Below are positions 6,184 to 8,094 of a DNA stretch of 8,094 nucleotides, in pieces. Under the pieces are notes generated by a model, which searched no databases, was not told the origin of the DNA, and was given only the letters and a program-made list of their open reading frames with translations. Numbering within the stretch: position 1 is the first letter of the stretch; each line of letters opens with the position of its first letter. The position numbers and the translations under genes were made by a program. This DNA comes from Acidobacteriota bacterium. GTDB taxonomy: Bacteria; Acidobacteriota; Polarisedimenticolia; Gp22-AA2. The DNA lies in contig JAPUIN010000126.1 in the NCBI GenBank assembly GCA_027297005.1, positions 1 through 8,094 of the forward strand, read 5' to 3'.

Positions 6184-7385
6184 CGATCGACCATCGCCGT
6201 CGTCACGGAATAGATCGCGGGGAGGTGGCCGGCGATGAGGCGCCATATGCGCCCCTCATCGGTGCTCCCCCACAACTCGCCGCCGGTCGTGCCGAAATAG
6301 AGACCGGCCAGGTTGGACGAATCGACGTCGAACGCCTGCCGCAACACCGTGAACCACGCGTCGCGCCGCGGCAGCCCCCGATCCTGACGCTGCCACGTAC
6401 GGCCGGCATCGCGGGTGCGGAAGACCGCGGGGCGTCCCCCCGGGCTAGTGCGCGGCCAGACCGAGGTGCCGTCCATCGGGAAGATCCACGCCACGTCCGG
6501 ATCGCGCGGGTGCGTTGCGATCGGAAACCCGATGTCGCCAATCCCCTTCGGCATGTTGTTTCCGATCCTCTCCCACCGGTCGCCGGGCCGGTCGAGACGA
6601 TAGGTGCCGCAATGATTTGCCTGGTACAACCGATCGGGGCGCAAGGGGTGCAGGACGACGCGGTGGGGATCGTGGCCGAATTCGGGGTCGGTCTCCGGAA
6701 GAAAATCGGCGATCACGCCCCGGTTCAAGGGGCGCCAGGTGGCGCCGGTATCGCGCGACTCGAATATCCCCCCCACAGAGAGGCCGACGTAGATGTGGCG
6801 CGCGTCGCGCGGGTCCAGCAGGATCGAATGGGTGAGCTGTCCGCCGGGGGTGGCGCCGAAGTGGTGATCGTCCCAGGGTAGTCCGAGCGGGTGGCGGTTG
6901 AAACCTTCGACGGCGTCCCAGGTCGCGCCGCCGTCGGCGCTCCGGAACAGACCGTGTGGCGTGGTCCCGGCCCACCAGACACCGGGCTGATTCGGCAGAC
7001 CTGGCGTCAGCCAGAAGACCGCATCCACGGCCCGCCCCGCCCCGACGGCCGATTTCGGGAAGGCGGGCGGGCGCGCCGCCTCCTGCCAGGTCCTGCCCCG
7101 ATTACTCGAACGGAAGATGGTCGGCCCGAGGTGGCCGGTCTTCGCCGCCATCAGGATCGATCGTCGATCGCGGGGATCCATGACGAAATGGTGAACGATC
7201 GAGCCGAGGTAGTGCGGCCCGTCCAGCCGCCACCGGCGCCGGCCCGGGTCGGCGTGGAAGAGAAACGCCCCCTTACGCGTGCCGACCAGCAGCAGCACGC
7301 GCCCCGCTTCCCCGGCCGTGCGTCGTCTCGCCTGCTTCGGGCTCTTCCCGGGCCGCTTCCTGACCGCCTGACGCGCGCGGGTCAC
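6180..7385 (-). CDS. Asp-box (BNR) repeat beta-propeller protein, sialidase-like fold
   Basis: A 401-residue protein with five clear Asp-boxes of the S/T-x-D-x-G-x-x-W type: SSNRGRTW (93-100), SADGGATW (149-156), SRDTGATW (210-217), TRDAGRTW (324-331) and STDEGRIW (374-381). A degenerate copy is near 264-271. These mark blades of a beta-propeller like those of sialidases and VPS10-type proteins. The opening LLLVGTRKGAFLF (31-43) is typical of intracellular BNR-repeat proteins often labelled exo-alpha-sialidase. I see no FRIP-type Arg motif of true sialidases, so enzymatic activity is doubtful. There is no signal peptide; residues 1-29 are a basic, probably disordered tail. I chose the GTG at 7383-7385 because GGAGG lies nine bases upstream and the cupin stop is only three bases away. 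A second GTG at residue 30 begins directly at the fold. The stop overlaps the MoaD-like ATG. Confidence 0.82.
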   Translation of the reverse strand: MTRARQAVRKRPGKSPKQARRRTAGEAGRVLLLVGTRKGAFLFHADPGRRRWRLDGPHYLGSIVHHFVMDPRDRRSILMAAKTGHLGPTIFRSSNRGRTWQEAARPPAFPKSAVGAGRAVDAVFWLTPGLPNQPGVWWAGTTPHGLFRSADGGATWDAVEGFNRHPLGLPWDDHHFGATPGGQLTHSILLDPRDARHIYVGLSVGGIFESRDTGATWRPLNRGVIADFLPETDPEFGHDPHRVVLHPLRPDRLYQANHCGTYRLDRPGDRWERIGNNMPKGIGDIGFPIATHPRDPDVAWIFPMDGTSVWPRTSPGGRPAVFRTRDAGRTWQRQDRGLPRRDAWFTVLRQAFDVDSSNLAGLYFGTTGGELWGSTDEGRIWRLIAGHLPAIYSVTTAMVDR

Positions 7386-7388
7386 GGC

Positions 7389-7700
7389 CTACTCCCTCCT
7401 GACGGCGTCGAGGCTCACGACCGGCTCGTCCCCGACCACCGCGGCGCGGTGCATCGTGCCGCGCGGGACGTACAGGGTGTCCCCCGCACCGAGCTCGATC
7501 GACCGGCCCTCCATCTCCATCCGGAAGCGGCCCGAAAGAATGGCGTCGATCTCATCGACATCGTGAGCATGCTCGTCGAAAATGGTTCCAGGCGGGTAGT
7601 GATAACGGGTGGCCAGGTAACCGAGTTTCCGGAGCTTGCGCCGCAGGGCATGCTCCGAGAGCGGGCCGTCCCGCTCGGGCTCCCATCGTTCGATTCGCAT
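7389..7700 (-). CDS. Small single-domain cupin
   Basis: A 103-residue protein with both conserved cupin motifs intact. Motif 1 is G38-x5-H44-x-H46-x3-E50-x6-G57. Motif 2 is G73-x5-P79-x-G81-x2-H84. His44, His46, Glu50 and His84 are the expected metal ligands (Fe, Mn, Ni or Zn). It is cytoplasmic, without a DNA-binding or other fused domain. Small cupins of this sort act as metal-dependent isomerases or dioxygenases, or bind small molecules; the sequence does not tell which. The start is the ATG at 7698-7700. The open frame continues to 7808, but the extra 36 residues overlap the RND gene end and show no homology. No Shine-Dalgarno is seen, and a promoter candidate lies so close that the message may be leaderless. 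It is the first gene of the cupin-propeller-MoaD set, with three bases to the next start. Confidence 0.85.
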   Translation of the reverse strand: MRIERWEPERDGPLSEHALRRKLRKLGYLATRYHYPPGTIFDEHAHDVDEIDAILSGRFRMEMEGRSIELGAGDTLYVPRGTMHRAAVVGDEPVVSLDAVRRE

Positions 7701-7709
7701 GGTCGTCAG

Positions 7710-7738
7710 AGAATACGCAAGGGCGGGGCGGGAGCCAA
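7710..7738 (-). promoter_or_regulatory. Candidate sigma-70-like promoter for the cupin-propeller-MoaD set
   Basis: On the minus strand, TTGGCT (7733-7738) and TATTCT (7710-7715) are separated by exactly 17 bases; each matches four of six consensus positions. The -10 ends nine bases before the cupin ATG, placing the transcript start within about two bases of the start codon. The element fits entirely in the 52-bp gap after the RND gene stop. Confidence 0.45.
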
Positions 7739-7752
7739 GCCACCCGGCGTCG

Positions 7753-8094
7753 TCAGCGCCCAATGAGGTTCCCTCCGACCGTCCGTTCACGCAAGCCGGG
7801 CAGGGCACGCATCCGGATCGCGAGGGCCGTGCGCAGATCGAGCATCAGGCTGAACAGCGACGGCACCAGGAAGAGCGTGAAGATCGTCGATACGACCAGG
7901 CCGCCGATGACGACGGCGCCCAGTCCCCGGTACAGCTCCGAGCCGGCGCCGGGGAAGAGTACGAGGGGGAGCATCCCCAGAGTGGACGTTCCGACGCTCA
8001 TGAAGATCGGCCGGATGCGGCTCTCGACTGAGGCGCGAATCGCGTCGCGCGACTCCATCTTCTCGACGCGCATGTGGTTGAGCGCCTGGTGAAC
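7753..8094 (-). CDS. C-terminal end of an RND-family efflux transporter (cut by window edge)
   Basis: The last 113 residues of a large inner-membrane pump; the N-terminal roughly 900 residues lie beyond the right edge. The segment ESRIRPIFMSVGTSTLGMLP, then PGAGSE, then RGLGAVVIGGLVVSTIFTLF and VPSLF, matches the final two transmembrane helices of AcrB/HAE1-type and related RND transporters. There the R-x-RPI and GxxPL elements are conserved. RND pumps use proton influx to expel drugs, metals or lipids through a periplasmic adaptor and outer-membrane channel. The C-terminus after the last helix is short and basic. The frame is open across the window edge (VHQALNH precedes the first internal Met), so that Met at 8071-8073 is not the start. 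Subfamily (drug versus metal) cannot be decided from the tail. Confidence 0.85.
   Translation of the reverse strand, partial: VHQALNHMRVEKMESRDAIRASVESRIRPIFMSVGTSTLGMLPLVLFPGAGSELYRGLGAVVIGGLVVSTIFTLFLVPSLFSLMLDLRTALAIRMRALPGLRERTVGGNLIGR

Noticed and set aside
6891..7766. 291-codon plus-strand open frame over the propeller, cupin and promoter region
   Set aside because: Antisense shadow; it crosses two gene boundaries and shows no conserved motif.

Overview
This GC-rich window (by eye about two thirds G+C) comes from a Gram-negative-type bacterium. It encodes the end of an RND inner-membrane pump, a Tat-type export signal, lipoprotein signals and a secreted beta-strand-repeat protein. I cannot name the genus. 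The style (very high GC, leaderless-looking starts, a GTG start and a TTG start, tightly overlapping genes) would suit lineages such as Acidobacteriota or Gemmatimonadota, but that is only an impression.

Left block, 1-3474, all on the minus strand and read right to left. A Tat-exported, probably lipid-anchored flavin amine oxidase (2092-3474) is followed after 65 bp by a short-chain dehydrogenase/reductase (1241-2026). Next is a GT4-type glycosyltransferase (132-1244), whose TTG start overlaps the SDR stop by four bases. After 35 bp comes the start of a small lipoprotein-like gene (1-96) that runs off the window. The SDR-glycosyltransferase-lipoprotein set looks like one transcript. Whether the amine oxidase is co-transcribed is unclear.

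Middle block, 3475-5892. A secreted DUF4097-type protein with a ladder of ten TGSGD-like coils (3647-4819, minus) is transcribed divergently from a PLP-dependent threonine/serine dehydratase-like enzyme (4915-5892, plus). They share a 95-bp intergenic region with a -10-like element for each gene. The dehydratase has no recognisable ribosome binding site and its -10-like element lies six bases before the ATG, so its transcript may be leaderless.

Right block, 5893-8094, minus strand. The C-terminus of an RND efflux transporter (7753-8094) is followed by a 52-bp gap carrying a plausible promoter. Three tightly packed genes follow: a small cupin (7389-7700), an Asp-box (BNR) beta-propeller protein (6180-7385), and a MoaD/ThiS-like ubiquitin-fold protein ending in Gly-Gly (5923-6183) that overlaps the propeller gene by ATGA. 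This cupin-propeller-MoaD set is the most intriguing part. A sulfur-carrier or modifier-type protein is translationally coupled to a non-catalytic-looking propeller, with no E1-like, MoaE or ThiG partner in view.

No tRNA, rRNA, CRISPR array, insertion sequence or convincing terminator was found. No gene-free stretch exceeds 300 bases; the longest, 3475-3646, holds only a weak promoter candidate.
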